From NCBI RefSeq assembly GCF_018342475.1, contig NZ_JAEMUD010000003.1, positions 186,001-250,000 of the forward strand: a stretch of 64,000 nucleotides of DNA. The letters run 5' to 3'. Positions 40,769 to 51,845 of the stretch are shown in pieces. The number at the start of each line of letters is the position of its first letter. Position 1 is the first letter of the stretch. Source of the DNA: Parachlamydia sp. AcF125. GTDB lineage: Bacteria; Chlamydiota; Chlamydiia; Chlamydiales; Parachlamydiaceae. The position numbers were made by a program, and so were the translations under genes. The notes under the pieces are model-generated. The model ran no database searches. It worked only from the letters and a program-made list of their open reading frames with translations, and was not told where the DNA came from.

Positions 40769-43039
40769 CTAGGGAGTTGAGAATTTTTTCGCAGCATTTC
40801 CCAAGGATTGCCTTAATGCCTCAAAATGCATGTTTGTTTGTTTTTTAATACTTTTATTATCAAGTTTTTGAATATTCGTATAGCAAATTTGCATAATTTC
40901 CTCCAGACGCCTAAAGTACAGTTCGCCTTGCCCCCAGATTTGATTATTTAATAGAACAAGAGCGCGTCTGTCATCCCTTTTTTTAAGGGCCTTCTTCTTC
41001 CAAATTCCCCTAAGGATATCTAATGCCTTCCCCTGCCCACAAGCAATCATCCAATTATAATAAATTACAGCCATGATCGCATCCCGCTCTTCTTTTAAGA
41101 TCCCTTCAAATGGTTTCATAAGCTCCCAAAATTTTTCTAAATTCTTCGAAGCTCCATCTATTTGATTGATGGAGTCAAATATCAGCACCACATCTTTAAG
41201 ATCAACAAAGTAAAAAGGTTTGCATAGAATGTCAGTTAAGGAAAAAAAAGAAACTTCAAAGTGATTGAATGTTTTACCTAAAATTTTTAAAAGCAAGCAA
41301 AAATCAGAGTACTTATAACGCTCTTCATCTGCTGCTTTAAGAGCAAGGAGTTGGGCTAATTTAAATTTAAACACGCGTGAGGCAGGCTGGCAATCTAGGA
41401 TCAACACCATGCTTTTTAAAAGCCCATTAAAGGACTCACCTTTCTTCAGCGATGCTTGGAGGATTTTAAGAAGTTTTTCAGGACTTGTTACGAGGGAGAC
41501 GAAAAGCTTAATTATTTCAAAGGGAATCGACTCCTTGCCCTCACAGTTATTTGAAAAACATAATCGTGAGATCGCAGGGATTAAAAGCCCTAAGTTTTTT
41601 TCAATAGTTAGGAGCGGGGTTGCTTGACAAAGTTCTTTAACTTCACTTAGCCAAGCTTCATCCACGTTAAAACATTTTTTAACTTCTTCACATAACGGAA
41701 TCACATGCTTTATAAATCCTTTACTCAAGCATAACTCTAAAACCGTTTGCAGAATAAGCTTTCTATTAAAATGAGAGAAGTTTTTTAGCTTATAATTTTT
41801 TGAAATCAAGCGAAAAATATTTTTAACCTCGCTTTTAGCTAAATCTTTAGCGAAGTACTTAAAATATAAAACAATAAGAGAAAATCCTTTTTGAAGTAAA
41901 TCAGGTGATATTCCATAACGCTTCAACATTTGACTAATGAGGGTAATTTTGGGAAAAAGGTTTTCCCAAAATACATTCAGATTTAAGGCTTGTTGTTCCA
42001 TTTTAAATAACTCGCCTTGCATGCGGCAGATACTTTCTATTTCAAGCCGATCGTACTGCGCTGTTTTCTTTCCTAAAATCGTATAAAGTTTCTCTAGATA
42101 GCATTGGTAGCAGGATTGCATTTTTGCTAGTTCCGGAAATTGAATTAACAAAGAGATTAAGGCCATAAAATCGGCCGCATAAATAGAGGATTCGCCTAAA
42201 CTTTTTTTAAATAAGTTTTCACAAATTGAAAGAAAAACTTCATCCGGTCCTGACAAAGTGGAATTCGCCTGGCTTAAAACCGCTAAGTAGCGGCTCATCA
42301 ATACATAGCGTTGAAAGATAGAAAATTCATGTTTTTCAAAAGCAGCCAGAACTAGTTGAATATCTGCTTCTTCCCTTTTGGGATGGTTAAGTAAATAGGC
42401 GATTTCTTTTACTACTAAACGTTTATTTTGGAGGCCCTTCAGCATGCAGCGCGTTAGATCTAAATACACCTTATCTGTATTTTCTTCCCCCATATGCTCT
42501 AGTTTGAAAGCGTAAATAAAAAAGGTAATTAAGCTTTTTTTGCCCAGCTCATAATCTTTCACCGAGAGATCTTCCGGGCCTTGTTGAAGGACTAAGCTGA
42601 TTAAATGAAACCACGTCTTTTTTTCTTCCTCTCCATTTAAAAACACGTGGTGACTTAAAGTTTTGAAATAATAATGCCATTTATGGAAAAGCTCTCTAGG
42701 ACCGTTTTGAAAAACAATAAAAGATCGAAAAATAAGGGCGAGAATCTTGATTCCTATCGCAGGCTGCGGCCCAGACCTTCCATAGAGGGCAAAAAGAAAT
42801 TCAATAAAGGAGAAGACTTCATCCAATCCAGCAATTTGCTTAAAATGGTGTTCGATAACCTCACACACTTTTGTGGCAATGGCCTCAGGTGAGAATGAAG
42901 TTAAAGTAAAAGTGGCTTTTTTTAACTCCTGCCATAACGCGGGGAAATAGTGGGGATTGAGATACTTATCAAAAATTTGCTGAGGGGCAAAAAAGTTTAG
43001 GGTCGGTTCCCTACTCATGCATACTGGAAGTGCCTGCAT
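40769..43039 (-). CDS. Large helical protein of unknown function
   Basis: A 756-residue protein predicted almost wholly helical, with many Leu/Phe/Lys-rich amphipathic segments (e.g. IYAADFMALISLLIQFPELA; FKLAQLLALKAADEERY), suggesting a repeat solenoid of ARM/HEAT style, though no repeat consensus is obvious. No signal peptide or membrane span. AAGGAG nine bases before the ATG at 43039 fixes the start. Stands alone between lysC and ribF. No family recognised; large helical proteins of this sort are often chlamydial effectors, an inference only. Confidence 0.65.
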   Translation of the reverse strand: MQALPVCMSREPTLNFFAPQQIFDKYLNPHYFPALWQELKKATFTLTSFSPEAIATKVCEVIEHHFKQIAGLDEVFSFIEFLFALYGRSGPQPAIGIKILALIFRSFIVFQNGPRELFHKWHYYFKTLSHHVFLNGEEEKKTWFHLISLVLQQGPEDLSVKDYELGKKSLITFFIYAFKLEHMGEENTDKVYLDLTRCMLKGLQNKRLVVKEIAYLLNHPKREEADIQLVLAAFEKHEFSIFQRYVLMSRYLAVLSQANSTLSGPDEVFLSICENLFKKSLGESSIYAADFMALISLLIQFPELAKMQSCYQCYLEKLYTILGKKTAQYDRLEIESICRMQGELFKMEQQALNLNVFWENLFPKITLISQMLKRYGISPDLLQKGFSLIVLYFKYFAKDLAKSEVKNIFRLISKNYKLKNFSHFNRKLILQTVLELCLSKGFIKHVIPLCEEVKKCFNVDEAWLSEVKELCQATPLLTIEKNLGLLIPAISRLCFSNNCEGKESIPFEIIKLFVSLVTSPEKLLKILQASLKKGESFNGLLKSMVLILDCQPASRVFKFKLAQLLALKAADEERYKYSDFCLLLKILGKTFNHFEVSFFSLTDILCKPFYFVDLKDVVLIFDSINQIDGASKNLEKFWELMKPFEGILKEERDAIMAVIYYNWMIACGQGKALDILRGIWKKKALKKRDDRRALVLLNNQIWGQGELYFRRLEEIMQICYTNIQKLDNKSIKKQTNMHFEALRQSLGNAAKKFSTP

Positions 43040-43207
43040 TTCTCGATACTCCTTGGGCGGTCAATTAGTTTTCAGTTGTGATAGGTGCTATGCAGCAAAG
43101 GAAATAGAATTTTGATGCGCAATTTATGAACATTCAAATGCTAGAAAAGGGAAGTAGATGTCAACAAGTTTGTTTATAACAAGAAAGTCTTGCCAGATAG
43201 CCTTTGA

Positions 43208-44131
43208 TTAAGCCAAGTAGTGCCTTGCTTGAATCACATCTCGGGATATTTGAGCTTTTAAATGCTCGATAGAAGGAAATTTTTGTTCAGGTCGAATAAA
43301 GGAGTGAAACACAACTTCACAGAAAGTGTTGGGAAGATTATCTAAGGTTGCATCTAAAAGGTGCACCTCGAGAATAGGAACGCTCCCTTCCCGCATCGTT
43401 GGAGCAACTCCCAAATTTGCAATAGCAGGAAAATAAATTCCTTGGCGCCAAAGCTTTACTGCATACACACCATAGGGGGGAAGACACATTCCTGTTACAT
43501 CAAAATTAGCGGTTGGAAATCCCAAGCGCCGTCCTTTACCCTGCCCAGACTTCACCCTCCCATAAAAAGAATAAGGCCTACCGAGTAATTGGCTGGCTTC
43601 TGGTAGTTTACCTTTTACAATCAGTTGGCGTATAGTGCTACTCGATATCTTAGTCGCTTCTATACGATATTCAGGAAGGTAGAGGAGAGAAAATTCAAGC
43701 TGATTTGCAATTGCCTTTAAGGTAGTCTGATCACCTTTTCTGTCTTTTCCTAAAAAAGCATCATGTCCCAGAATTAAATGGATAAAAGGAATATGTGCAT
43801 GTAATTTTCTTAAAAAAATTTCTGCGGTTTGGTTAGCAAATTCTAAAGTAAAAGGAAGTAAAACTACCCAATCAATTTTTGCTTGCTCCAGCAGGCAAAG
43901 TTTGTGATCTAAAGTACATAACTGAGAAACCACATTTTGAGGATTAAGCACTGTGGAAGGATGGTTTTCAAAAGTTAAAACCGCTGTTTGGGCATGTTGA
44001 AGTTTTGCCACTTCCTTAAGAGCTTGTATCACTTTCTGATGGCCAAGATGCATCCCATCAAAATTGCCTATCGTTAAAATCACAGGCTGGGGCGTTCTTA
44101 GAAACTCCTGTAAGCGGTGAATGACTTTCAT
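43208..44131 (-). CDS. ribF: Bifunctional riboflavin kinase / FAD synthetase
   Basis: Makes FMN and FAD. The N-terminal adenylyltransferase domain has [20 protein letters not shown] (residues ~18-37) and later [16 protein letters not shown]; the C-terminal kinase domain begins [20 protein letters not shown] with TANFD. The length of 307 is standard. The start overlaps the truB stop by four bases (ATGA), so it is the last gene of the rpsA-side translation operon. Confidence 0.95.
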   Translation of the reverse strand: MKVIHRLQEFLRTPQPVILTIGNFDGMHLGHQKVIQALKEVAKLQHAQTAVLTFENHPSTVLNPQNVVSQLCTLDHKLCLLEQAKIDWVVLLPFTLEFANQTAEIFLRKLHAHIPFIHLILGHDAFLGKDRKGDQTTLKAIANQLEFSLLYLPEYRIEATKISSSTIRQLIVKGKLPEASQLLGRPYSFYGRVKSGQGKGRRLGFPTANFDVTGMCLPPYGVYAVKLWRQGIYFPAIANLGVAPTMREGSVPILEVHLLDATLDNLPNTFCEVVFHSFIRPEQKFPSIEHLKAQISRDVIQARHYLA

Positions 44132-44847
44132 ATGAGCAGGGGTTGAATATGCCGTTTAAGTTCTTCAAAAGTATAAGTAGAGGCTTTTAAGGGGACCCCA
44201 TCTAAGCAATCTTTTAAATGAAAACGCCCACTTCGCACCCTTCTAAGTTGGGTAAGATGCGCCCCTATTCCTAATAACATCCCTAGATCATGGGCTAAGC
44301 TTCGAATGTAAGTCCCCTTACTGCAGGAAACAGACAAAGATAAATAAGGATAGGCATAATTTAACAAGCTTATTTGAACAGAAACTTTAACGGGCGGCCT
44401 TTCAATCGTTTTTCCTTGCCTTGCCAATTCGTAAAGTTTTTTTCCGTTTTGCTTTTTGGCTGAAAACATGGGAGGGATTTGCAGGATTTCTCCTTGAAAA
44501 GAAGCTAAAGCGGTCTGGATTTCTGCAAGTGACGGAATTCTTTCACTCTGCGATAAAATTTGCCCCTCGCAATCATAGGTATCTGTAGAAACGCCCAGGT
44601 ACACCTCGGCTTCATATTCTTTATCTTGGCTTAAAAATTGATCGGATAGGCGGGTAAAATTTCTCCCTATCAACATGACCATCACCCCTGTTGCAAAAGG
44701 ATCGAGGGTTCCCGCATGCCCAATTTTCTTTACTCCCAGCACTTTGCGAAGCCTAGCAACTAAATTAAAGGCTGTACATCCTCTTGGTTTATCAAGGAGA
44801 AGGATCCCTTCAACTTCTGGCTTATTTTGAGGAAGATTCATGATCAT
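44128..44847 (-). CDS. truB: tRNA pseudouridine55 synthase
   Basis: Makes pseudouridine 55 in the T loop of nearly all tRNAs. [20 protein letters not shown] and [20 protein letters not shown] hold the catalytic aspartate (in TLDPFATG). [12 protein letters not shown] and [16 protein letters not shown] are the other signatures. 239 residues is a compact TruB lacking a long C-terminal PUA part. The ATG at 44847 sits inside the rbfA end (26-base overlap); a long frame extension upstream overlapping rbfA is rejected. Confidence 0.93.
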   Translation of the reverse strand: MIMNLPQNKPEVEGILLLDKPRGCTAFNLVARLRKVLGVKKIGHAGTLDPFATGVMVMLIGRNFTRLSDQFLSQDKEYEAEVYLGVSTDTYDCEGQILSQSERIPSLAEIQTALASFQGEILQIPPMFSAKKQNGKKLYELARQGKTIERPPVKVSVQISLLNYAYPYLSLSVSCSKGTYIRSLAHDLGMLLGIGAHLTQLRRVRSGRFHLKDCLDGVPLKASTYTFEELKRHIQPLLI

Positions 44848-45217
44848 CGGGCTCTTCGGGTCTTGAGCTTTTTTCAATTTCGATTTCGCGAAGAAGAGTT
44901 TCGATGCGCATTTGACGGTCGACACTGTCATCCAAAACAAACGTTAGCTCAGGAAAGAAACGCATGACAACTTTTTGCGAGGCGTTTACAGCGATAAAGC
45001 CTGCTGCAGATCGCAAAGCTTGAAGGGTATCTTCTTTTTCTGTTCCAGTGCCCATTATACTCACATAGACTTTTGCATGGCGTAAATCTTTTGTGATATC
45101 CACGCGAGTGACGGTGGTCATTTCACTCACATAGGGATTGCGCACGTCTTTTTTGATTACCTCTGTAACCACTTCGCGCAATAAAGAGTTTAAGCGGTCA
45201 GTTCTCTGCTTTGACAT
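44822..45217 (-). CDS. rbfA: 30S ribosome-binding factor A
   Basis: Late 30S subunit maturation factor that binds the 5' helix of 16S rRNA. The KH-like domain is seen in [40 protein letters not shown] and [20 protein letters not shown], the classic RbfA ending. The 131-residue length fits. Start at 45217, five bases from the infB end with AAGAGC in its ribosome site. An extra 23-residue frame upstream is not conserved. C-terminus has an acidic tail. Confidence 0.93.
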   Translation of the reverse strand: MSKQRTDRLNSLLREVVTEVIKKDVRNPYVSEMTTVTRVDITKDLRHAKVYVSIMGTGTEKEDTLQALRSAAGFIAVNASQKVVMRFFPELTFVLDDSVDRQMRIETLLREIEIEKSSRPEEPDDHESSSK

Positions 45218-45221
45218 AGAA

Positions 45222-47987
45222 TTAAAGCTCTTGTGAAATATAAGTGACTTCAAAAGCTTCCAGCGTATCTCCAGCCTGAACGTCATTAAAATGATTTAAG
45301 AGAATTCCACATTCAAGTCCCTTTGCAACTTCGCGGACATCTTCTTTTACACGTTTTAAAGAAGCAATAGGCCCTTGCCATATCTTCTGCCCCTTTCGTT
45401 TAACGCGAATGCTATCATTTCGGCGGATAATGCCTTCAGTAACGTAACAGCCCGCAACAACCCCAACCTGTGAGGATTTAAAGATTGCTCTAACTTCCGC
45501 TTGGCCTTTATCTGTCTCCACTGGAATTTTATCCAATAAGGATGCCATTTGCTCTTTAATATCATCAATCGCGTGATAAATAATATCGTGTAAGCGTACT
45601 TGTACACCTAATTGTTTAACCAAAATGTCAGCGTGGCTTTCAATTTTTGTGTGGAAACCGAGAATTACAGCTTTAGAAGCCGCGGCTAATTGCACATCAG
45701 ATTCAGCGATTTCTCCCACTCCCGATGAAATAATCACCAGCTCGGCTTTCGTCGATTTGATTTTCTCCAAGGCCACTTTCAAGGCTTCCAGAGATCCTTG
45801 TACGTCTGCCCTTAAAACAACGTGCAAGATTTTCTTCGCTGTTTCGGTGGCTTGTTGGAAAACGTTTTCTAAAGAAGCTTTTTTTGCCTTTTGTAGATTG
45901 ACTTGACGAATTCCAAGCATGCGAGCTTCGGCAATGCTTCTAGCTTCTTTCTCATTGCTCACCACGATAAATTCTTGGCCTGCTTCTGGTAGGCCTGAAA
46001 GTCCTGTAATTTCTGCAGGGGTTGAGGGAGGCACTTCTGTCATCTCACAGCCAAATTCATCGTGAATGGTTTTAATTCTTCCCCACAATTGCTCAAAAAC
46101 AAGAGCGTCCCCTTTACGCAGCGTTCCATTTTGCACTAAGATTGTCGCTTTAGAACCCATCCCTTTATGAAGCTCAGATTCTAACACAGTGCCTCTGGCT
46201 CTTGCTGAGGGATTGGCTTTTAATTCGAGAACTTCGGTTTGTAAGGCTAGCATCTCAAGAAGCGTTTTAATGCCTTCCCCTGTAGCTGCTGAGCAATTCA
46301 CTGTGATGGTTTGACCACCCCAGGCTTCTGGTAAAAGTTCATGTTCAGCCAATTGTCGATAAACGTTTTCAGCATTAAAATTTGGCTTATCACATTTATT
46401 TAACGCCACAATGATTGTAACGTTTGCTTCTTTTGCATGTTGAATCGCTTCGACTGTTTGTTGACGAATGCCTTCATCTCCTGCTACTACTAAAACCACA
46501 ATATCTGTTACGTCTGCACCCCGAGCTCGCATAGAAGAAAAAGCTTCGTGCCCTGGGGTGTCCAACACTGTTAAATCACCCACATCTGTGTGACAACGGA
46601 AGGCCCCAATATGCTGAGTAATGGCACCAGCTTCTCCAGCTGCGCGATTACTTTTACGGATGGCATCGATTAGGCTTGTTTTTCCATGGTCCACGTGGCC
46701 CATAAAAGCGACTACCGGAGGACGCGTCTTTAACAAAGAGGGAGCTGAGCCTTCAATTTCTTGTTTAATACTTTTATCTGTCACTCGGATTCTTTCCTCT
46801 TCCGATGTGTCAATCGTAATTTCACATCCGAATTCATTTCCTAAAAGTTGAACCAGCGTTTCATCTTCGAGAATATCGTTGATTGTCACTACGATACCTT
46901 GTAAGAAAATCTTGGCGATTAATTGAGAAGCTTTCAATTTCATCTCACTGGCTAAATCTTTCAACGAAATAGGTAAGCGCACAGAAAGAGAGGTGGGTCG
47001 CGTTACAGGCGCTTCTTCTTGTTGACGCACAGATTTGCCCCGTTTTCTTCTCCAGCTTTGGTCTTCATCCGTTTCTCGTAAACCTTGCCTATCACGAGAA
47101 TCAAACGAACGCATCTGAGCAGGATGCCGTTTGACAGGTTTAACATCGCGAAAATCTTTAAACTTAGCCCCTTTCTTTTCCTCCTGAATCACTTCTTCCA
47201 CTTTTTCTAATGGAGCAGCTTCCAAAGGCCTTTTTACTTTCGGTTTATGTTTTCCTTCTTGTGATAATGTATCTTCTTTCTCGGCTTCCTGAGGTAAAGA
47301 CGTAGAAGGTTCAATTTTTTTAGGTTTTGCTATAGCCGGCTTTGGAGGAGGCAGCAAATCTTTAATATGTCGCCCAGTGGGTCCTAATTTTTCGCGCACA
47401 GGTGCTGGCCTTGGGGGAGGGGAAACTTCGACAGAAGCTGCTTTTCCAGGTTCTCGAGTAGGTTGAGAAACTTCCTTAGTTGTTTCCTGTTTCACAAAAA
47501 CGGCGCTCTTTGTAGGCTCAGCTTCTTTAGGTTTCTTAGAAGGGTCAAGACCCACAACCTTTTCTTCTTTAGAGGATTCTTTAACACTTTCCGTTTGAAT
47601 AATAGAAGCAACTGGCTCATCAATAACAGAAGGCTTTGCTATTTTCTCTTGGAAATTATCCCGATTGACTTCCCCTTCTGCCTGCTCAAAAGACTGCACT
47701 TCAACGCTTTCTATTGAGGAAACTAGATCTGTAGTTCCTTTTCCTTCGCTAGGTTCTGCAAAAACGGATTTGGAGCGGGCCCGAATACGTGGGGTTTCCT
47801 CTTTGGGACTTTTGGCTTCCCCTTCCGGTAAAGTTTTTTTGGAAAGCTTGCTTACCGACTTCGCTTCCAGCTGTTCTTGAGATTCAGATGCGCTTTTTTT
47901 TGATGCCAGCTTGCTTTTAACGGCTTCCAAATTTACCGCTTTTGCAATTTGGGTATTTTTAATTGTTAACTTAAGGTTTTTTGCCAA
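45222..47987 (-). CDS. infB: Translation initiation factor IF-2
   Basis: GTPase that places initiator tRNA on the ribosome. Residues 1-~340 are a charged, Lys/Glu/Pro-rich region. IF2_N follows ([20 protein letters not shown]), then the G domain: [20 protein letters not shown] (about residue 429), [18 protein letters not shown] and [12 protein letters not shown]. Domains II-IV end in EVTYISQEL. 921 residues is normal. The start is TTG at 47985-47987 with AAGG just upstream, four bases after the nusA stop. Confidence 0.97.
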   Translation of the reverse strand: MAKNLKLTIKNTQIAKAVNLEAVKSKLASKKSASESQEQLEAKSVSKLSKKTLPEGEAKSPKEETPRIRARSKSVFAEPSEGKGTTDLVSSIESVEVQSFEQAEGEVNRDNFQEKIAKPSVIDEPVASIIQTESVKESSKEEKVVGLDPSKKPKEAEPTKSAVFVKQETTKEVSQPTREPGKAASVEVSPPPRPAPVREKLGPTGRHIKDLLPPPKPAIAKPKKIEPSTSLPQEAEKEDTLSQEGKHKPKVKRPLEAAPLEKVEEVIQEEKKGAKFKDFRDVKPVKRHPAQMRSFDSRDRQGLRETDEDQSWRRKRGKSVRQQEEAPVTRPTSLSVRLPISLKDLASEMKLKASQLIAKIFLQGIVVTINDILEDETLVQLLGNEFGCEITIDTSEEERIRVTDKSIKQEIEGSAPSLLKTRPPVVAFMGHVDHGKTSLIDAIRKSNRAAGEAGAITQHIGAFRCHTDVGDLTVLDTPGHEAFSSMRARGADVTDIVVLVVAGDEGIRQQTVEAIQHAKEANVTIIVALNKCDKPNFNAENVYRQLAEHELLPEAWGGQTITVNCSAATGEGIKTLLEMLALQTEVLELKANPSARARGTVLESELHKGMGSKATILVQNGTLRKGDALVFEQLWGRIKTIHDEFGCEMTEVPPSTPAEITGLSGLPEAGQEFIVVSNEKEARSIAEARMLGIRQVNLQKAKKASLENVFQQATETAKKILHVVLRADVQGSLEALKVALEKIKSTKAELVIISSGVGEIAESDVQLAAASKAVILGFHTKIESHADILVKQLGVQVRLHDIIYHAIDDIKEQMASLLDKIPVETDKGQAEVRAIFKSSQVGVVAGCYVTEGIIRRNDSIRVKRKGQKIWQGPIASLKRVKEDVREVAKGLECGILLNHFNDVQAGDTLEAFEVTYISQEL

Positions 47988-47991
47988 GGCC

Positions 47992-49266
47992 TTATGTCCT
48001 TTGTTTTCTTATTTGTTCTAATATCTTATCTGCCAGCTCAATGCTGATTCCAGGCACTGTAGCCAATTTCTCAGGAGCAGCAGTTAAAATCGCTCTTGGT
48101 GTGTTAAATCCTTCGGCGATTAGGTGCTCAAAAATGAGGGTATTCACACCTTCAAGGTTTTTTAAAGGTTGGTCTAGCCACGGTTCTTGTGCGGTCGCAA
48201 GCTCAGTACGCTCTACGGCCATCGCATGGTTGTATTCTGCCATACGTTGAACTTCTAATTCATACCCAATAAGCTGGCTATTTAAGCGCGCGTTCATTCC
48301 TTTTTTGCCAATCACCGCAGCAAAATCTGCATCATCCACCACAATGGAGATCGTTTTATCGTCTTCATTCACACTTACCTTGCGAATTTCAATGGGATCT
48401 AACGCATTTTGAAGCAATTCGATCGGATCATGAGAATAGGGAATAATGTCAATTTTTTCATTGTTTAATTCACGCACTACATTTTTTACCCGACTTCCGC
48501 GCATTCCGACGCAGGAGCCTACTGGATCGATTTTTGGGTCTGTAGATCTAACCGTCATTTTTGTCCGATACCCCGCTTCACGAACGATATGATCGATCAC
48601 CACAATTCCCTCATGCAGTTCAGGAACTTCTTGCATCATAAGCTGCTTGACAAATTCGGGGTGGCTACGAGAAAGAACAACTTCTGCGCCCCCATTTTCT
48701 GTCTCATTTACTTCATAGAGAAGAGCTAAGACTTTTTCTCCCACGTGATATTTCTCAGTTTTTGGGTAATGTTTCGTGGGCATAATCGCTTCAACTTTTC
48801 CTAGGTCAATCACAATGTTCGATCCCCGCACAAAACGTTTGATTGTACCAGAAATGAGTTCATTCGTACGATGTCTATACTCTTCGTAAATCACATCCCG
48901 TTCTGCATTACGCAATTTCTGGGTAATAATTTGCCTTGCTTTTTGCGCCGCAATCCGCCCAAAATCTTTGGGAGTCGCAACAACATCAATAAATTGCCCT
49001 ATTTCGCAATCTGGATCAATTTCACGGGCATCTTGCAAAGAAATTTCTTGAGCATCTACTTCCACTTCTTCCACAATCTCTTTTTCGCAGTAAACATCGA
49101 TATTTCCTGTTTTGGGATTGATGGTAACTGTGACATTTGAGGCCCCACTAATACTTTTTTTAGCAGCAGCTCGCAAAGACTCCTCAATTGCAGCGATAAC
49201 AATATTTCGCTTAATTCCTTTTTCACGCTCTAAATACTCAAAGATTGCAATTAGATCTTTGTTCAT
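47992..49266 (-). CDS. nusA: Transcription termination/antitermination factor NusA
   Basis: Binds RNA polymerase and modulates pausing, termination and antitermination. The N-terminal domain ([20 protein letters not shown]), S1 domain ([20 protein letters not shown]), and KH domains ([40 protein letters not shown]) are in order, with a single C-terminal helix-hairpin-helix repeat ([20 protein letters not shown]). 424 residues, shorter than E. coli NusA because the second acidic repeat is absent. ATG at 49266 is preferred; upstream residues look non-conserved. Confidence 0.96.
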   Translation of the reverse strand: MNKDLIAIFEYLEREKGIKRNIVIAAIEESLRAAAKKSISGASNVTVTINPKTGNIDVYCEKEIVEEVEVDAQEISLQDAREIDPDCEIGQFIDVVATPKDFGRIAAQKARQIITQKLRNAERDVIYEEYRHRTNELISGTIKRFVRGSNIVIDLGKVEAIMPTKHYPKTEKYHVGEKVLALLYEVNETENGGAEVVLSRSHPEFVKQLMMQEVPELHEGIVVIDHIVREAGYRTKMTVRSTDPKIDPVGSCVGMRGSRVKNVVRELNNEKIDIIPYSHDPIELLQNALDPIEIRKVSVNEDDKTISIVVDDADFAAVIGKKGMNARLNSQLIGYELEVQRMAEYNHAMAVERTELATAQEPWLDQPLKNLEGVNTLIFEHLIAEGFNTPRAILTAAPEKLATVPGISIELADKILEQIRKQRT

Positions 49267-49527
49267 GTTTTTTTGCCTCTTCTCTCTGTGGCACACAACT
49301 CAGAATCTTTGTACCACTGATCCATTCTTGGTTAATTTTGTATCTATTGCTGATGCTTATTTCTATCCCAGCTTATGCTATTCCGGTCAAATAGCGGAAA
49401 AAATCTTTTGTATTTTTCGAATCTACTGCGGAGGCTGTGCATTGAGCTTGCTCTGAATTTTTCTTGTCTTGACTGCCACTTAGATCGTCTTTGAGATTCG
49501 ACTAGGGTCTTTTTCAGGATATCCTTA

Positions 49528-49554
49528 GCGCCTCTTAAAGTTTTTAAGAGGCGC
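49528..49554. terminator. Perfect 12-base-pair hairpin between rpsA and nusA
   Basis: GCGCCTCTTAAA and its exact complement TTTAAGAGGCGC enclose a three-base loop, 15 bases after the rpsA stop. No T tract follows on the minus strand, so it may be a processing or RNA-stability site within an rpsA-nusA transcript rather than a simple terminator. The other ~250 bases up to nusA show no gene. Confidence 0.65.
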
Positions 49555-49568
49555 TTGCAGCGAATCAT

Positions 49569-51344
49569 TTATGATTCTTCAGATTCATATGATTCAATAT
49601 GTTCGCTTTGATCATCTTTGCGTTCTTCATCCGCGTCTTTTTTCTTGCGCTTAGATGGAGCCACTACAATGTCATCATGGTTACATTGATTTTGATCGAT
49701 TAAATACTCTTTAATTGACAATGCAATTTTTTTGTATTCCGGGTCTAACTTAATGACCTTTGCAATCACCTCGTCTCCCTTTGCAACCACATCCTCAACT
49801 TTACCAAAGGCTTTATCCGATAGTTCTGTGACGTGAATAAGACCTTCAATCCCACTTTCTAGCTCAACAAATGCGCCGAAAGCGGTGATTTTGCTGACGA
49901 TCCCTTTTACAAGAGTTCCGACAGGCATCGTTTTTTCAATGCTTTCCCACGGATTATCGCTTAACTGTTTTACGCCTAAGGTAATTTTTTTGCTATCTTT
50001 ATCCACAGAAAGAATCACTGCGTCGACCACATCACCTTTTCGAAGCACTTCAGAAGGGTGGGAAACTTTTTTAATCCAACTCAAATCGGAAATATGAATA
50101 AGACCTTCAACGCCGGGTTCGAGCTCAACAAACGCCCCATAATTGGTTAAGCTTTTAATTTCAGCTTTGACATTTGTCCCCACTTGATATTTGTTTTGTA
50201 CATCATCCCAGGGATTGTGTTCTGTCTGTTTAATTCCAAGAGAAATTTTTCCTTCTTCTTTTTGGACAGAAAGGACAATCGCTTCAACTTCGTCCCCTTT
50301 TTTCACTACATCGCTTGGATCTGTGACATTTTTCACCCATGACATTTCAGAAACGTGAATGAGTCCTTCAATGCCGGGTTCAATTTCGATAAACGCCCCA
50401 TAGGGAAGCAAGTTAACAATTTTGCCTTTAACACGAGTTCCAGGAGGATATTTCTGTTCAATTTGATCCCATGGATTAGGCTCTTTCTGTTTTAGGCCTA
50501 AAGCAACCCGTCCTTTTTCTTTGTCAATGCTGAGAATTTTTACTTTTAGTTTATCGCCTAGTTGTACCATTTCAGAAGGATGCTTAATTCTCTTCCATGT
50601 CATGTCAGTGATATGCAATAATCCGTCGATTCCGTCTAAGTCTAGGAAGACTCCGAAATCTGTAATATTTTTAACTGTTCCTTCGCGGATATCACCTTCT
50701 TGAATTCTTTCAAGAACCTCTGCTTTCTTAGATACACGCTCTGCTTCCAATAATTCTCTGCGAGACACAACAACGTTCTTTCTTTCGATGTTGATCTTGA
50801 GAATTTTAAACTCATAAGTCTTGTCGATGTAGTCGTCTAGGTTTTTAATGCGTTTGTTGTCGATTTGCGAACCAGGCAGGAAGGCTTCCATTCCAATGTC
50901 AACCATTAAACCGCCTTTGACTTTACGCAAGACTTTGCCTTTAACAATCGACCCCTCTTCGCAATGTTGTAAGATGTATTCCCACTGACGAAGACGTTCC
51001 GCTTTCTCGCGAGAAAGCACGATTTGGCCATTATCATCTTCTGCCTGATCAAGTAAAACTTCTACTTCCCCATCTAACACGATTTGTGAAGGATCGGAGA
51101 ATTCTTCCATAGGAACAAGCCCTTCAGACTTAAGACCCACATCAACAACCACATGATCTTTTGTGATCTCAACAATTCTTCCCTTCAGCACAGTACCAGG
51201 AATCATTGCGGTGGGCTCTTCGATGGATACATCTCCCCCTTTTTGGTCTAACATTGCTTTAAATGCTTGTGCGTCTTTTTCATCGAACATAACATCATCC
51301 ACGATATTACTTTCTTCCCACGCACGTTTAAATTTATTACTCAT
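49569..51344 (-). CDS. rpsA: 30S ribosomal protein S1
   Basis: mRNA-binding ribosomal protein. Six S1 domains can be followed, e.g. [60 protein letters not shown] and [20 protein letters not shown]. The C-terminus is acidic/basic low complexity ([20 protein letters not shown]). 591 residues, slightly longer than typical. AGGAGAAACC precedes the ATG. First gene of the minus-strand translation operon rpsA-nusA-infB-rbfA-truB-ribF. Confidence 0.97.
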   Translation of the reverse strand: MSNKFKRAWEESNIVDDVMFDEKDAQAFKAMLDQKGGDVSIEEPTAMIPGTVLKGRIVEITKDHVVVDVGLKSEGLVPMEEFSDPSQIVLDGEVEVLLDQAEDDNGQIVLSREKAERLRQWEYILQHCEEGSIVKGKVLRKVKGGLMVDIGMEAFLPGSQIDNKRIKNLDDYIDKTYEFKILKINIERKNVVVSRRELLEAERVSKKAEVLERIQEGDIREGTVKNITDFGVFLDLDGIDGLLHITDMTWKRIKHPSEMVQLGDKLKVKILSIDKEKGRVALGLKQKEPNPWDQIEQKYPPGTRVKGKIVNLLPYGAFIEIEPGIEGLIHVSEMSWVKNVTDPSDVVKKGDEVEAIVLSVQKEEGKISLGIKQTEHNPWDDVQNKYQVGTNVKAEIKSLTNYGAFVELEPGVEGLIHISDLSWIKKVSHPSEVLRKGDVVDAVILSVDKDSKKITLGVKQLSDNPWESIEKTMPVGTLVKGIVSKITAFGAFVELESGIEGLIHVTELSDKAFGKVEDVVAKGDEVIAKVIKLDPEYKKIALSIKEYLIDQNQCNHDDIVVAPSKRKKKDADEERKDDQSEHIESYESEES

Positions 51345-51542
51345 TTATAAGGTTTCTCCTTCCTTTTTGACTAAAGGAATTATGCTATCAGATGGTTAAG
51401 AAAAAAAGCAACCGTAAAAGATCTCCAGATCCAATTAAAAAGGCGTAAGGAAAGGTAAGAAACAAAGAAAAAGCAAACGCACGTATTGATGGAATTATTT
51501 GACAAATTTACCTCATCCCTTAAATTTGGAATTAAAAGATGA

Positions 51543-51845
51543 TCAATCTTGCAAGGGCTGAGGTTCTTCAAGGACAATTATATCATCTTTATAAGGATAA
51601 TGTAAATGACCAAATTCAGGTTTTCTTTGAAGTTCCATCAAATGGATTGGACTTTCAAAGCGATCAATTTCATAACTAAGCCTAATATTTTCTTTTTCGA
51701 TTCGCTCAACCTCCTTTTTAAGAGTGGGAATAGCAAGACGAATTTCGGTCAATTCATTTTGATGATCGATTAAACTATATAAGGTAAAAGCAGCACAAGA
51801 AATGCAAACGATAATTTGAACAAATAATAAATTTCGCTTGCTCAT
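51543..51845 (-). CDS. FtsL-like division protein
   Basis: A 100-residue protein with one N-terminal membrane helix (LFVQIIVCISCAAFTLYSLI) and an extended coiled-coil-like segment (EIRLAIPTLKKEVERIEKEN, IRLSYEID). Its start overlaps the rsmH stop by four bases (ATGA), the place of ftsL in most dcw clusters. FtsL bridges the divisome. The ending (PYKDDIIVLEEPQPLQD) is unlike known members, so identity rests on topology and position. Confidence 0.75.
   Translation of the reverse strand: MSKRNLLFVQIIVCISCAAFTLYSLIDHQNELTEIRLAIPTLKKEVERIEKENIRLSYEIDRFESPIHLMELQRKPEFGHLHYPYKDDIIVLEEPQPLQD

Noticed and set aside
49344-49568. 74-codon frame between rpsA and nusA
   Set aside because: It runs through the perfect hairpin, has no ribosome site and no recognisable product.
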